Shown: positions 7,579 to 16,579 of the stretch, piece after piece | Layout: every line of letters starts with the position of its first letter | Position numbering within the stretch: the first letter of the stretch is position 1 | Assembly (NCBI GenBank): GCA_964559175.1 | Contig: CAZLGT010000002.1 | Coordinates: 62,001-126,000, forward strand | DNA: 64,000 bases | Origin: Mariniphaga sp964559175 | Lineage (GTDB): Bacteria > Bacteroidota > Bacteroidia > Bacteroidales > Prolixibacteraceae | Direction of reading: 5' to 3' | Position numbers and translations under genes: made by a program | The notes under the pieces: model-generated | What the model was told of the DNA's origin: nothing | The model's input: only the letters and a program-made list of their open reading frames with translations | The model's database searches: none

Positions 7579-9579
7579 ATGGGGAAATACAACTACTTCA
7601 GATTCATATTTTTCTTTGTATCGATTGTTTTTCTTGCATCGTGTGGGGCAGGCAGACTGGGCCGCGATGCAATTCTCTCTCACGAGATTGGTGAATATTA
7701 CAAGGCCATTGAAAAATACAGGAAGGCGAGCAGAAAAGAGAAAGACCGCGTAAAGAGCAGAGAATATGCTTATGCCATTGGTGAGTGTTATCACTACATT
7801 GGGGAATACGAACGGGCGGCGCTGTATTACCGCAATGCCATCAGACGCGGATACGAAGATCCGGCGGCTCTGCTGAACCTGGCTGAAATGTTGCGCGCTG
7901 CACAGGATTACGAAGATGCCATAGAGAATTACAGGCTTTATCTCGAAGAGGTTCCCGGCGACGAGCGTGCAAGGGCCGGTCTGGAGGCCATTCGCAAAAC
8001 CCAGGAGTGGGTGGCAAATCCTACCCGGCACATCATTAACCCAATAAAAGAAATAAACTCGCGGGAAAGCGATTATGCTCCGGTTTTTGTGGGCGGACGC
8101 GATAACGAGGTGATTTTTACCTCAACCCGCAGAGCGGCTACCGGCAAACGAAACAGCATGATTACAGGCCAAAAATATGCCGACCTGTTCAGGGCTACCT
8201 TTAGTGTGCAGCGGCAACGGTGGGAACAACCGCAGTTGCTTGAGGAAAACCTGATGATTAACACAGGTGACGAAGAGGGCGCTGCAACACTGAACTCTAC
8301 GGGCGAACAGATGATTTTTACCCGGGCGCGGTACGACAAAACTCAGTCGCTGGGAACGGAACTTTACACCACTTCTCAATCGCGTGGCTCCTGGTCCGAA
8401 CCCATAAAAATTCAACTGGTGGGCGATAGCCTTATTGCTGCCCACCCGGCGTTAAGTCACGACGGCTCGGTGCTTTATTTTGTGTCTGACATGCCGGGCG
8501 GTTACGGCGGAAAAGACATCTGGCGGGCAGAGAAAAGCGGCGGTACATTTGTCGATCCGCTAAATCTTGGTCCCGAAATTAATACACCCGGTGACGAAAT
8601 GTTCCCGTTTGTGCGAGACAACGGGGAGCTCTATTTTTCATCGAATTACCATTTGGGAATGGGCGGGCTCGATATTTTTAAAGCAGTGGAAGATGAAGAC
8701 GGTAACTGGACCGTTGAAAACATGGGCTACCCGGTGAATTCACCGTTTGACGATTTTGGAATTGCCTTTGTTGAAGGCGAAAATAAAGGCATGTTCACTT
8801 CAAGCCGGAAAGGATCACGCGGTGACGATTTGTATGAATTTGTTGTTCCTCCCATTCTTTTCAGGGTTGAAGGCGATGTGTTCGATAAAGAAACCAACGC
8901 CAGAATCGATGGCGCTACGGTTCGCATTATTGGTACCGACGGAACCAGCCTGCGTGTCCGCACCCAGAACGGAAAATTTCAGATGCCGCTGAATGCTGAA
9001 ACGGAGTACATTTTTGCCGCCTTCAAAGACGGGTATTTGCGCGATAAGGCCTCGGCCAGCACAATTGGACTGGAAGACAGCCAAAACTTCAGGTTCGAGT
9101 TGTTCCTTACGCCAACCGATGCTCCCATCAATATTGAAAATATCAATTACGAATTTGCAAGCTGGGAGTTGCTGCACGAGTCGGAAGCCGCTCTGGATAC
9201 ACTGGTGGCTACCCTGATGCTGAATCCGACCATCACTATTGAAATTATGTCGCATACCGACCATGTGGGCAGTGACCAGTTTAATTTCGAGCTATCGCAA
9301 AAACGGGCACAAAGTGTTGTTGACTATCTGATTGAAAAAGGTATTAGTGCGCAGCGCCTGGTAGCAAAAGGTTACGGTGAAACCTGGCCGAAAACCGTTA
9401 CCCGAAACCTGGCCCGGCAACACGATTTCCTGTCCAGAGGTGATGAGTTAACCGAAGAATTTATTTTGCGGCTAAGTGAAGAACAGCAGGAAATTGCCCG
9501 TGCCATCAATCGCCGCACAGAGTTCAGGGTGCTTTCCACCGACTTCATCGAACGGTTCGATGCCGAGCCGGAAAGGTAA
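7579..9579 (+). CDS. TPR / WD40-like propeller / OmpA lipoprotein, PorE-like
   Basis: A 666-residue lipoprotein. The lipobox LASC places the acylated Cys at residue 22. Domains in order: TPR repeats (about 30-145), a PD40/WD40-like propeller (about 160-420, with repeats such as HPALSHDGSVLYFVSDMPGG), a carboxypeptidase-regulatory-like beta domain (about 428-490), and a C-terminal OmpA peptidoglycan-binding domain (about 525-650, with HTDHVGS, LSQKRAQSVVDYL and VAKGYGE). This is the architecture of PorE, the type IX secretion component that anchors the machinery to peptidoglycan. The same architecture also occurs in paralogues of unknown role, so the PorE assignment is an inference. A TTG four codons upstream is in frame, but the ATG at 7579 gives a cleaner signal peptide. 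Confidence 0.85.
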   Translation: MGKYNYFRFIFFFVSIVFLASCGAGRLGRDAILSHEIGEYYKAIEKYRKASRKEKDRVKSREYAYAIGECYHYIGEYERAALYYRNAIRRGYEDPAALLNLAEMLRAAQDYEDAIENYRLYLEEVPGDERARAGLEAIRKTQEWVANPTRHIINPIKEINSRESDYAPVFVGGRDNEVIFTSTRRAATGKRNSMITGQKYADLFRATFSVQRQRWEQPQLLEENLMINTGDEEGAATLNSTGEQMIFTRARYDKTQSLGTELYTTSQSRGSWSEPIKIQLVGDSLIAAHPALSHDGSVLYFVSDMPGGYGGKDIWRAEKSGGTFVDPLNLGPEINTPGDEMFPFVRDNGELYFSSNYHLGMGGLDIFKAVEDEDGNWTVENMGYPVNSPFDDFGIAFVEGENKGMFTSSRKGSRGDDLYEFVVPPILFRVEGDVFDKETNARIDGATVRIIGTDGTSLRVRTQNGKFQMPLNAETEYIFAAFKDGYLRDKASASTIGLEDSQNFRFELFLTPTDAPINIENINYEFASWELLHESEAALDTLVATLMLNPTITIEIMSHTDHVGSDQFNFELSQKRAQSVVDYLIEKGISAQRLVAKGYGETWPKTVTRNLARQHDFLSRGDELTEEFILRLSEEQQEIARAINRRTEFRVLSTDFIERFDAEPER

Positions 9580-9589
9580 GCACAAATTT

Positions 9590-9793
9590 TCAGCGTTTTT
9601 TGTCCACCAGAGCAAGTATGATTCCCACAATGGCAACAACGCCGCTAATGATGACGGGAGTCCAGTCGGCGCTACTTACAGCTATATCCATTCCTAAAAA
9701 GCTGAAGCTTTCCGAATCCTGCATAGCTTGATATCCAAAAAATAACAGACCGATCAGTCCAACAATTATCAGTACTATTCCAATTTTTTTCAT
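9590..9793 (-). CDS. Small two-helix membrane protein
   Basis: A 67-residue protein starting MKKIGIVLIIVGLIGLLFFGY. It has one hydrophobic helix at the N-terminus and a second near residues 43-62 (VIISGVVAIVGIILAL) ending in a basic tail DKKR. It resembles DUF3185-type small membrane proteins, but the match is by layout only. The frame can be extended 16 codons upstream, but that extension has no signal-like character and the internal ATG begins a good transmembrane helix. It is convergent with the PorE-like gene, 10 bp apart. Confidence 0.6.
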   Translation of the reverse strand: MKKIGIVLIIVGLIGLLFFGYQAMQDSESFSFLGMDIAVSSADWTPVIISGVVAIVGIILALVDKKR

Positions 9794-9856
9794 ATCGAAA
9801 AAATTAAATGATGTATATGTTCTAACGTGTCGGGCCGGCAAATTGTTTGCATTTGG

Positions 9857-10684
9857 CTAATAAAGTTTCAGTTTCATGCCCACCCGAAGCACTGAGTTTT
9901 CAGTTAAATTGTTGAGCTGGCATAAAGCAGGAATCGAAGTTTTGAACCGTCGGGAGATTATCCAGAGCGAATCGCCGTTTTGTACGGTATAGGTGGCAGG
10001 TGTGGGTTCGTTTACCGAATATCCCACGGGTTTCAGTAACTGGTTCAGCTCGGTCAGATTATAAGTTCCTTTTACCTCATCGCGAACTTTGGTGTTTTCA
10101 AAATCGAAAATCAGCTCGGGATCGAATGCCCGTCCGCTTTCCCTTATTTCAAAGTGTAAATGGTCTGTGCTGGCCCTTCCTGTTCTGCCAGCCAGTCCAA
10201 CAGGTTCTCCTTTTTCCACTGTTTCGCCCGTTTTTGTCAGGAACTCCGAAAGATGCGCGTAGCTGGTTTCCAGGTTGCTGCCGTGGTCAATCGCCACCAT
10301 ATTGCCGTAACCGTAGTAGTATCTGGAACGTGTCACATTGCCGCGGTAAACAGCATAAACTGTGTCGCCCCTGTTCAGTTTTATGTCAGTGCCTGAATGC
10401 ATTCTTCCCGAACGCGGGCCAAACCGGCTGATGACTTTGCCGGTAGCTGGCAGGCCAAATTGTTCCAAAAGTCTTCCTGCGGGAATATGCCGGTCCTGAA
10501 TGATTTCGTTTCCTTGAAAAATTGCCGTTTCGGGCAAGATGTAATAAAGTGAGTCGAAAGTCTGAATTAACAGCGGGTTTTCAAAACCTGCCACCACCTT
10601 CAGCGAATCGGTGTTGACGTATTGCGCCCGTACTTCGGTTATAACAACTAATACAATAAAAAGTACGATGTATCGTTTCTGCAT
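9857..10684 (-). CDS. M23-family cell-wall endopeptidase with LysM domain
   Basis: A 275-residue exported protein (signal peptide to about VRAQ at 21). The central M23/LytM domain (about 80-195) has the zinc ligands in HSGTD and HLHFEIR and the usual GNMVAIDHG and YAHLSEF segments, so the enzyme should be a catalytically intact peptidoglycan endopeptidase. The C-terminus (about 231-275) is a single LysM (YTVQNGDSLWIISRRF, ending in VGMKLKLY) for peptidoglycan binding. LysM more often precedes M23; here the order is reversed. It lies between the small membrane gene and lysS on the same strand. The gap to lysS contains heptamer repeats. Confidence 0.9.
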   Translation of the reverse strand: MQKRYIVLFIVLVVITEVRAQYVNTDSLKVVAGFENPLLIQTFDSLYYILPETAIFQGNEIIQDRHIPAGRLLEQFGLPATGKVISRFGPRSGRMHSGTDIKLNRGDTVYAVYRGNVTRSRYYYGYGNMVAIDHGSNLETSYAHLSEFLTKTGETVEKGEPVGLAGRTGRASTDHLHFEIRESGRAFDPELIFDFENTKVRDEVKGTYNLTELNQLLKPVGYSVNEPTPATYTVQNGDSLWIISRRFKTSIPALCQLNNLTENSVLRVGMKLKLY

Positions 10685-10779
10685 GGATTGACATAAAAAT
10701 GGAACCGAACTTTTATCGGAAAATAACGGTGCAATGCTATGAAATATTCTATTTCCAGGAAAGAATTTTTTATTTCACA

Positions 10780-10810
10780 ATTGAAAATTGAGTATTGGAT
10801 ATTGAATATT
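10780..10810. repeat. Degenerate tandem heptamer (ATTGAAA type)
   Basis: Four and a half 7-bp units in register: ATTGAAA, ATTGAGT, ATTGGAT, ATTGAAT, ATT. It sits between the lysS stop and the M23 gene start. It belongs to a set of four intergenic repeats in this window with the same period but different sequence. Confidence 0.75.
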
Positions 10811-10824
10811 TCTTTTTTTCTTCT

Positions 10825-12531
10825 CTAAACCATCTCCACAAACAAACCTTCCTCCGTTTTCTCCACTTTGACCAGTTTGTGTTTGGTGAGGCCTTTAATG
10901 GCTTTGTCCCATTTTTTGTTGCTGAGGCCCGACTGTTCTTTCAGTTGGTTCAAATCAACCGGCGAGGTAGCTTTCAGCAGTTCCATAACCGCTTTTTCGT
11001 CTTCGGTTAGCTCCACTTTTTTCTTTTCGGGTTTCATTTGCGGAAAGAAAAGCACATCCTGAATGGAGGGACTGTTGGTCATAAACATGGTGAGGCGGTC
11101 GATTCCCATTCCCATTCCCGAGGTGGGCGGCATGCCATATTCCAGCGCACGCAAAAAATCCTGGTCGATAAACATGGCTTCGTCGTCGCCTTTTTCCAGC
11201 AGCTTAACCTGCTCTTCAAACCGTTCGCGCTGGTCAATAGGGTCATTCAATTCAGAATAGGCGTTGGCAATTTCTTTTCCATTCACCATCAGTTCGAAAC
11301 GTTCGGTCAGTTCAGGATTTTCGCGGTGGCGTTTGGTCAGCGGCGACATTTCAACCGGATAATCAGTTATAAATGTGGGCTGAATGTAGTGGTGTTCGCA
11401 CTTTTCACCGAATATTTCGTCAATCAGTTTTCCCTTACCCATGCCCGGTTCGGTTTTAATGTCAAGGATGTCGCAAATTTTGCGAAGCTGGTCTTCATTT
11501 TTCCCCATTATATCGTAACCTGTGTGTTCCTTTATGGCATCGGTCATGGTTACCCGCTGATAAGGTGTTTTGTAATCGATAACGTGATTGCCCAACTGAA
11601 CTTTGGTAGTTCCGTGTAGTGCCAGTGCCACGCGTTCACAGATTTGCTCGGTAAAACTCATCATCCACTTGTAATCTTTGTAGGCCACATAAATTTCCAT
11701 AACGGTAAATTCAGGGTTGTGGGTGCGGTCCATTCCTTCGTTTCTGAAATCTTTAGAAAATTCGTAAACACCCTCAAACCCTCCAACAATTAGCCTTTTC
11801 AGATACAATTCGTTGGCAATTCGCAGGTAAAGGGGAATATTCAACGAGTTATGGTGTGTGATAAAAGGACGTGCTGCCGCGCCGCCCGGAATGGGTTGTA
11901 AAATGGGAGTTTCAACTTCAAAATACCCATACTCGTTAAACATTTCACGCATAGTGTTAATGATTTTGGTGCGCTTGGTAAATACATCTTTCACCTGTGG
12001 ATTTACAATCAAATCGACATAACGCTGGCGGTAGCGCTGTTCCGGATCGGTAAATGCATCGTAGGTTTTGCCTTCTTTTTCCTTCACCACCGGCAACGGG
12101 CGGAGCGATTTGTTCAGCACCGTAAAATTTTTTACATGCACCGTAATTTCTCCCATCTGGGTTTTAAACACAAAGCCTTCCACTCCGATGATGTCTCCCC
12201 GGTCGAGCAGTTTTTTGAAAACTTCGTTGTACAAGGTTTTGTCTTCTCCGGGGCAAACTTCATCGCGGTTAATATAGATCTGAATGCGGCCTTCGTGGTC
12301 CTGTATCTCGGCAAACGAGGCTTTTCCCATAATCCGGCGGCTCATGATGCGGCCGGCCAGGCAAACTTCCTGAAAATTTTTTGCTTCCCCGTTAAACTTC
12401 TCCTTAATTTCGCGGGTAGTGGTGTTTATTTTATATTCAGCTGCCGGGTAAGGGTCAATACCCAGCTCGCGTAACTTTTTTAACGAATCTCTGCGGATGA
12501 TCTCCTGTTCACTCAATTCCATATAATCCAT
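10825..12531 (-). CDS. lysS: Lysyl-tRNA synthetase, class II
   Basis: A class II lysyl-tRNA synthetase charging tRNA-Lys. The chain has the N-terminal OB-fold anticodon domain (about 50-150), motif 2 (FRNEGMDRTHNPEFT) and motif 3 (GMGMGIDRLTMF). After the catalytic core a C-terminal extension of about 70 residues (from KKKVELTEDEK) looks like a small helical/winged-helix module, as in other Bacteroidota LysS proteins. The frame opens at a TTG at 12546, but the ATG at 12531 (MDYMELSEQE) is preferred because it fits the family N-terminus and lies 20 nt after the predicted transcript start. A third possibility is ATG 12522. Length 568 residues from the chosen start. Confidence 0.95.
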   Translation of the reverse strand: MDYMELSEQEIIRRDSLKKLRELGIDPYPAAEYKINTTTREIKEKFNGEAKNFQEVCLAGRIMSRRIMGKASFAEIQDHEGRIQIYINRDEVCPGEDKTLYNEVFKKLLDRGDIIGVEGFVFKTQMGEITVHVKNFTVLNKSLRPLPVVKEKEGKTYDAFTDPEQRYRQRYVDLIVNPQVKDVFTKRTKIINTMREMFNEYGYFEVETPILQPIPGGAAARPFITHHNSLNIPLYLRIANELYLKRLIVGGFEGVYEFSKDFRNEGMDRTHNPEFTVMEIYVAYKDYKWMMSFTEQICERVALALHGTTKVQLGNHVIDYKTPYQRVTMTDAIKEHTGYDIMGKNEDQLRKICDILDIKTEPGMGKGKLIDEIFGEKCEHHYIQPTFITDYPVEMSPLTKRHRENPELTERFELMVNGKEIANAYSELNDPIDQRERFEEQVKLLEKGDDEAMFIDQDFLRALEYGMPPTSGMGMGIDRLTMFMTNSPSIQDVLFFPQMKPEKKKVELTEDEKAVMELLKATSPVDLNQLKEQSGLSNKKWDKAIKGLTKHKLVKVEKTEEGLFVEMV

Positions 12532-12556
12532 TGTTTTACCTTCCAAAAAATTTTTG

Positions 12557-12564
12557 CAAAGATA
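12557..12564 (-). promoter_or_regulatory. Candidate lysS promoter -7 element
   Basis: Minus strand reads TATCTTTG, a match to TAnnTTTG, 26 bp upstream of the chosen lysS ATG. A TTG lies on the same strand but 25 bp away, longer than usual. Confidence 0.45.
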
Positions 12565-12710
12565 ATAAAAGATGTGGGTTAGATTTTCACAAACCCGTTG
12601 ATTGCAAGTTGAAATAACAATCAGTTTTCAACTAAAATCATATCCGTTTAAATGATTTTTAAATATCTCTGAATTCCCCGGTTTACCAGCTGCAATCGCC
12701 TGTGAATTAT

Positions 12711-12718
12711 TATTTTTG
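12711..12718 (+). promoter_or_regulatory. Candidate promoter of the HAD-AEC unit
   Basis: TATTTTTG matches the Bacteroidota -7 element and lies 16 bp before the HAD gene ATG, giving a leader of about 11 nt. No clear -33 element. Confidence 0.45.
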
Positions 12719-12734
12719 CTGAAAATCAGAAATT

Positions 12735-13340
12735 ATGGGATTACATGTTCATCCTGAAGCCAGGGCTTTGATATTCGACCTCGACGGCACATTGTCCAAT
12801 TCACTGCCGGTACACATGAGAACCTGGAACAAAGTGGGCGAGGTTTACGGGTTTAAGTTCGATCCGCAAATTATGCTTGAAATGACCGGGCGTGCTACTA
12901 TTGAATTTGCCCGGAGGGTGGTGGAACAATACGGACTTTCTGCCGATCCGGAAGAAATTGTGAAGCTGAAACAGCAATCGTTCTGGGATTTGTCCGGTTT
13001 GCTCGAGCCGGTAAATGAAATTGTTTCGCTGGTTAAAGAATACTCGGGAAAATTGCCCCTGGCTGTTGGTACAGGCGCCAGCCGTAAAAGTACCGAAGTG
13101 CAGCTGAAAGAACTGGGTATTGCAGCTTATTTTGATGCTATTGTAACTGCCGACGATGTGACACGTCATAAGCCAAATCCGGATACTTTCTTGAAATGCG
13201 CTGAATTACTGGGCGTTGAGCCGGCCAAATGTCAGGTATTTGAAGACGGCGACCTGGGCATTGAGGCCGCCAAAACCGCAGGTATGATAGTTACCGACGT
13301 ACGTCCGCACATCAATTACGGAGAATGGATACATTCGTAG
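12735..13340 (+). CDS. HAD-superfamily phosphatase / phosphoglucomutase-like
   Basis: A 201-residue HAD subfamily IA protein. The nucleophile motif is DLDGT with Asp15 and Asp17. Motif II is in VGTGASRKS. The Lys of motif III is in RHKPNPDTF. Motif IV is in FEDGDLGIEAAKTAGM. The helical cap between residues 20 and 85 and the KPNPD segment resemble beta-phosphoglucomutase and the sugar phosphatase YqaB, so a small sugar-phosphate substrate is likely; I cannot tell phosphatase from mutase. The gene overlaps the following AEC transporter by 16 nt, so the two are translationally coupled. Confidence 0.9.
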   Translation: MGLHVHPEARALIFDLDGTLSNSLPVHMRTWNKVGEVYGFKFDPQIMLEMTGRATIEFARRVVEQYGLSADPEEIVKLKQQSFWDLSGLLEPVNEIVSLVKEYSGKLPLAVGTGASRKSTEVQLKELGIAAYFDAIVTADDVTRHKPNPDTFLKCAELLGVEPAKCQVFEDGDLGIEAAKTAGMIVTDVRPHINYGEWIHS

Positions 13341-14254
13341 TTGCATTTGAGGCCGTTTTACCCCTGTTTCTGATCATCCTGACAGGAACTCTGTTTGCGC
13401 GCATAAAATTTGCTTCACAAAGCTGGGTTGAAATTCTGAACAAATATGCGCTGATGATTGGTTTTCCGGCGCTGGTTATTGTTTCGATGCTGCATATCGG
13501 GACGGAGTTAAAAACGTATATGCCGCTGATTTTAACCAACTCCGTTTACATTGTTGCCACTATTTTGCTGGCCTATCCGGTTTCTGCATTGCTGAACTTT
13601 TCAAACCGGATGAAACGGTCGCTATTTTTGATTCTGCCGTTCGGCAACATTGCCTATCTGGGCATTCCCGTTCTCTCAAATGCTTATGGCACAGACATCC
13701 TCCCGGTGGCTGCCATCATATCATCGGTCTATGTTTTTTGGATGCTTACCCTGGGATTGATTTTGGTTGAAGTTCACGGCAACCAGAAATTCAACCTGAA
13801 AAGAGTGGTCCTCAGCCTGCTTGCAAACCCTCTTTTAATTTCTGTCTTTGTGGGAATTTCCATTGTTGCTTTTGGAATTACTTTGCCCACCTTTATAGAC
13901 AAAACTGTACGGCTTTTTGCCGACTCTGTAACGGCAGTTGTTCTGTTTTCGCTGGGCATTTTTTTGGGAATACAAAATTTTGGAAAACCCCGCGAATGGC
14001 TGCAGGTTGCAATATTTGTGGCAGCAACCATGATTGCACTACCCGCCCTTTTCTTTGCATTGATAAAATTCTCCGATCTTCCGCCAGATCAGTTAAAATC
14101 GACTGTTTTAGATTCCGCCATGCCGCTGGGGCTTACCCCCTATGCCTTATCGGTTCAGTACCAGTTGGAAACAAGACTTTTTGCCCGTATTGTGGTGTTG
14201 GGAACCCTGCTTTCCATCGTTATTCTTCCGTTTTGGATTACTGTTCTTGGTTGA
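13325..14254 (+). CDS. AEC-family (auxin efflux carrier-like) transporter
   Basis: A 309-residue integral membrane protein with about ten hydrophobic helices in two halves, typical of the AEC family (bacterial malonate/malate/amino-acid-type permeases). The first helix FEAVLPLFLIILTGTLFARI and the conserved SAMPLGLTPYAL near the C-terminus (about residue 260) fit. Substrate unknown. The start lies inside the end of the HAD gene. Its 3' end overlaps the convergent COG0523 gene by 17 bp. Confidence 0.88.
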   Translation: MDTFVVAFEAVLPLFLIILTGTLFARIKFASQSWVEILNKYALMIGFPALVIVSMLHIGTELKTYMPLILTNSVYIVATILLAYPVSALLNFSNRMKRSLFLILPFGNIAYLGIPVLSNAYGTDILPVAAIISSVYVFWMLTLGLILVEVHGNQKFNLKRVVLSLLANPLLISVFVGISIVAFGITLPTFIDKTVRLFADSVTAVVLFSLGIFLGIQNFGKPREWLQVAIFVAATMIALPALFFALIKFSDLPPDQLKSTVLDSAMPLGLTPYALSVQYQLETRLFARIVVLGTLLSIVILPFWITVLG

Positions 14255-15164
14255 AAAACCGGAGAGGCAGATTTTCGAGCTTACCGATGAAAACCAATGT
14301 GCTCCGGTTTTCGGTTACCAGATTTTCACCTTCATAAATTTCAAAATTTCCACCCACTCCCTGAAGAATAAATTCAAATGGTTCGTTTTCAAAACAGAGA
14401 ATTCCTTTTGCCCGGTATATCTCCTTTTTGTAAACATCGAGATTGTAGGCCAGCCGGCGATTGAATTCTTCCCGGTTTAAAGGTGTATTAAAAATGAGCG
14501 TTTTGGTTTGAATGGCGGAATGAAGATGAGCAGTTCCGGGGTCTGGAAAAATTCTGGTTTGGCGCCTGATGGCAAATAAATCAAAATCGTCTGCCCGGCC
14601 GTCCGCCGTAAAATGCAATTGAGCCAAAGGGTTCACTTCAGCAATCCATACTTTGATATTTTCCCGTTCTTCCGGCTGAATTTTTTCTGATTTGGTGACT
14701 ACCAACTTGTCAGCAACAGCAAATTGTTTCAGGGAAATTTCCTTTTCGGGCAGGTTTTGAAAATTCAATGCATCCACCATACAAATGGTGCCATTGAACG
14801 AATATAGCTCCTTCAACCGTTCCTCTCTGAAAAACGGACGGATAACCCCTGCCGGATCGGCAATGCCGGTGGTTTCAATCAGCAGGTGCTGCACGTGCGG
14901 AAATCGTTCGGCCAGTTCCTGCAGCACCAGTTCGTATTCATTGGTGATGGTGCAGCAAATACAGCCCTGCTTCAGTTCAAAAAGCCGGCTGGCATCCACT
15001 CCTTTTATCAGATGCGAATCGATGGCAACATCTCCGAACTCATTTTCAACCAATGCAAACTGAATTTCAGGATATTTCTTTAGTATAAAATTAATGAAAG
15101 TGGTTTTCCCCGAACCAAGAAAGCCAGTAATAACAGTTACTGATATTTTATTCTTTTGTTTCAT
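14238..15164 (-). CDS. COG0523 GTPase (CobW/ZigA/YjiA-type metallochaperone)
   Basis: A 308-residue G3E-family GTPase. The P-loop GFLGSGKTT is at residues 14-22 and the metal-binding CxCC motif appears as GCICCTITNE near residue 66. The guanine-specificity element is VTKSE, and a CobW C-terminal domain follows. Such proteins insert or deliver metals, often zinc; the target here is unknown and no zinc-regulated neighbour is visible. The frame can be opened 17 codons further upstream (15215), but that extension translates the heptamer repeat (MTQPETWNPEPDTLISR), so the ATG at 15164 is chosen. It follows glyA on the same strand. Confidence 0.9.
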   Translation of the reverse strand: MKQKNKISVTVITGFLGSGKTTFINFILKKYPEIQFALVENEFGDVAIDSHLIKGVDASRLFELKQGCICCTITNEYELVLQELAERFPHVQHLLIETTGIADPAGVIRPFFREERLKELYSFNGTICMVDALNFQNLPEKEISLKQFAVADKLVVTKSEKIQPEERENIKVWIAEVNPLAQLHFTADGRADDFDLFAIRRQTRIFPDPGTAHLHSAIQTKTLIFNTPLNREEFNRRLAYNLDVYKKEIYRAKGILCFENEPFEFILQGVGGNFEIYEGENLVTENRSTLVFIGKLENLPLRFFNQEQ

Positions 15165-15180
15165 TCGGGAAATTAAAGTA

Positions 15181-15243
15181 TCGGGTTCCGGGTTCCAAGT
15201 TTCGGGTTGTGTCACTGAACTTTTAAACTTTAAACTCTGAACT
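15181..15243. repeat. Nine-unit degenerate heptamer repeat
   Basis: Nine consecutive 7-bp units in register: TCGGGTT, CCGGGTT, CCAAGTT, TCGGGTT, GTGTCAC, TGAACTT, TTAAACT, TTAAACT, CTGAACT. It begins 17 bp from the COG0523 start codon and runs into the glyA stop codon. The unit sequence drifts along the array from a TCGGGTT to a TTAAACT type while the period stays constant. Confidence 0.85.
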
Positions 15244-16522
15244 AATACGCAAAAAGCGGATAATCCTTCATCATCTGGTGCACTTTCTCACCCACAGCTT
15301 TTATCATTTTTTCATCGTCAATGTTTGAAATCACATCGTCGATAAGCTGAACAATCACCGGCATTAAATCTTCTTTTACGCCGCGGGTTGTAATGGCTGG
15401 CGTTCCTACACGCAGACCCGAAGTCTGGAATGGTGAGCGACTGTCGAACGGCACCATGTTTTTGTTTACGGTGATATCGGCCTGCACAAGTGTGTTTTCC
15501 ACAAGTTTTCCGGTAATGCCGGGAAATTTGGAACGCAGATCGATAAGCATGGAGTGGTTATCAGTCCCTCCGGAAATGACGTTGTAACCCATCTCGATGA
15601 ACGCTTTGGCCATAACCTGTGCATTTTTCTGCACCTGTTTCTGGTATTCCTTAAATTCAGGTTCCAGCGCTTCGCCAAACGCTACTGCTTTTGAGGCGAT
15701 TACATGTTCCAGCGGTCCGCCCTGCTGTCCGGGGAAAACTGCCGAATCGAAGAGCGACGACAGGGTGCGTACCACACCTTTCGGGGTTTTCACTCCCCAC
15801 GGATTCTCAAAGTCTTTGCCCATCAGAATTATCCCGCCACGTGGTCCGCGCAATGTTTTGTGGGTGGTTGAAGTGACTACATGCGCATATTTTACCGGAT
15901 TTTTCAATAGCTCAGCGGCAATCAGTCCGGCCGGGTGAGCCATGTCAATCATCAGCATGGCGCCAACTTTGTCGGCAATTTCGCGCATTCGCTGGTAGTC
16001 CCACTCACGACTGTAAGCCGAAGCTCCGCCGATAATCAGTTTTGGTTGGTGCTCCAGCGCCAGTTCTTCCATTTCATCGTAATCCACCAGGCCGGTATCT
16101 TCTTTCACCTTGTAGGCAACCGGATTGTATAGAATTCCCGAGCTATTCACCGGCGAACCGTGCGAAAGATGCCCGCCGTGCGAAAGGTCGAGGCCCAGAA
16201 AAGTATCGCCCGGTTTCAGAATAACGCTTAAAACAGCCTGGTTGGCCTGTGCCCCGGAATGTGGTTGCACGTTGGCCCACTCGGCGCCGTACAATTGCTT
16301 AATGCGGTCAATGGCCAGTTGCTCGGTTTGGTCCACAAACTGGCAGCCCCCGTAGTACCTGCGTCCGGGATAACCTTCAGCATATTTATTGGTCATTACC
16401 GAGCCCATGGCTTCCAGCACCTGGTCGCTCACAAAATTTTCGGAAGCTATTAATTCAATTCCGCCCAACTGGCGTTCCCGTTCTTTCTGAATGATATCAA
16501 AAACCAGCGTATCTCTCTTCAT
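15242..16522 (-). CDS. glyA: Serine hydroxymethyltransferase
   Basis: A 426-residue PLP enzyme interconverting serine and glycine with tetrahydrofolate, a main source of one-carbon units. The PLP lysine is in VTSTTHKTLRGPRGG, and other family blocks are GGCQFVDQTEQLAI, QPHSGAQANQAVL and the SRSPFQTSGLRVGTPA C-terminal block. Length and motifs are normal. It has a promoter on its upstream side and is divergent from a small membrane-protein gene. Its stop codon lies at the edge of a heptamer repeat array. Confidence 0.97.
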   Translation of the reverse strand: MKRDTLVFDIIQKERERQLGGIELIASENFVSDQVLEAMGSVMTNKYAEGYPGRRYYGGCQFVDQTEQLAIDRIKQLYGAEWANVQPHSGAQANQAVLSVILKPGDTFLGLDLSHGGHLSHGSPVNSSGILYNPVAYKVKEDTGLVDYDEMEELALEHQPKLIIGGASAYSREWDYQRMREIADKVGAMLMIDMAHPAGLIAAELLKNPVKYAHVVTSTTHKTLRGPRGGIILMGKDFENPWGVKTPKGVVRTLSSLFDSAVFPGQQGGPLEHVIASKAVAFGEALEPEFKEYQKQVQKNAQVMAKAFIEMGYNVISGGTDNHSMLIDLRSKFPGITGKLVENTLVQADITVNKNMVPFDSRSPFQTSGLRVGTPAITTRGVKEDLMPVIVQLIDDVISNIDDEKMIKAVGEKVHQMMKDYPLFAY

Positions 16523-16548
16523 TTGTGCATAAACTTTGAAATTCAGCC

Positions 16549-16556
16549 CAAAGGTA
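16549..16556 (-). promoter_or_regulatory. Candidate glyA promoter -7 element
   Basis: Minus strand reads TACCTTTG (TAnnTTTG), 27 bp upstream of the glyA ATG, giving a leader of about 20 nt. The -33 element is weak. Confidence 0.5.
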
Positions 16557-16579
16557 ACACATTTTAAAAAAGCCGTTGG

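Noticed and set aside
7450..8031. 193-codon minus-strand frame opposite the start of the PorE-like gene
   Set aside because: It is antisense to a clear lipoprotein gene, crosses the glnN terminator hairpin and has no domain character.
15165..15215. N-terminal extension of the COG0523 GTPase
   Set aside because: It translates the heptamer repeat into MTQPETWNPEPDT-like sequence, and the family N-terminus begins at the ATG at 15164.
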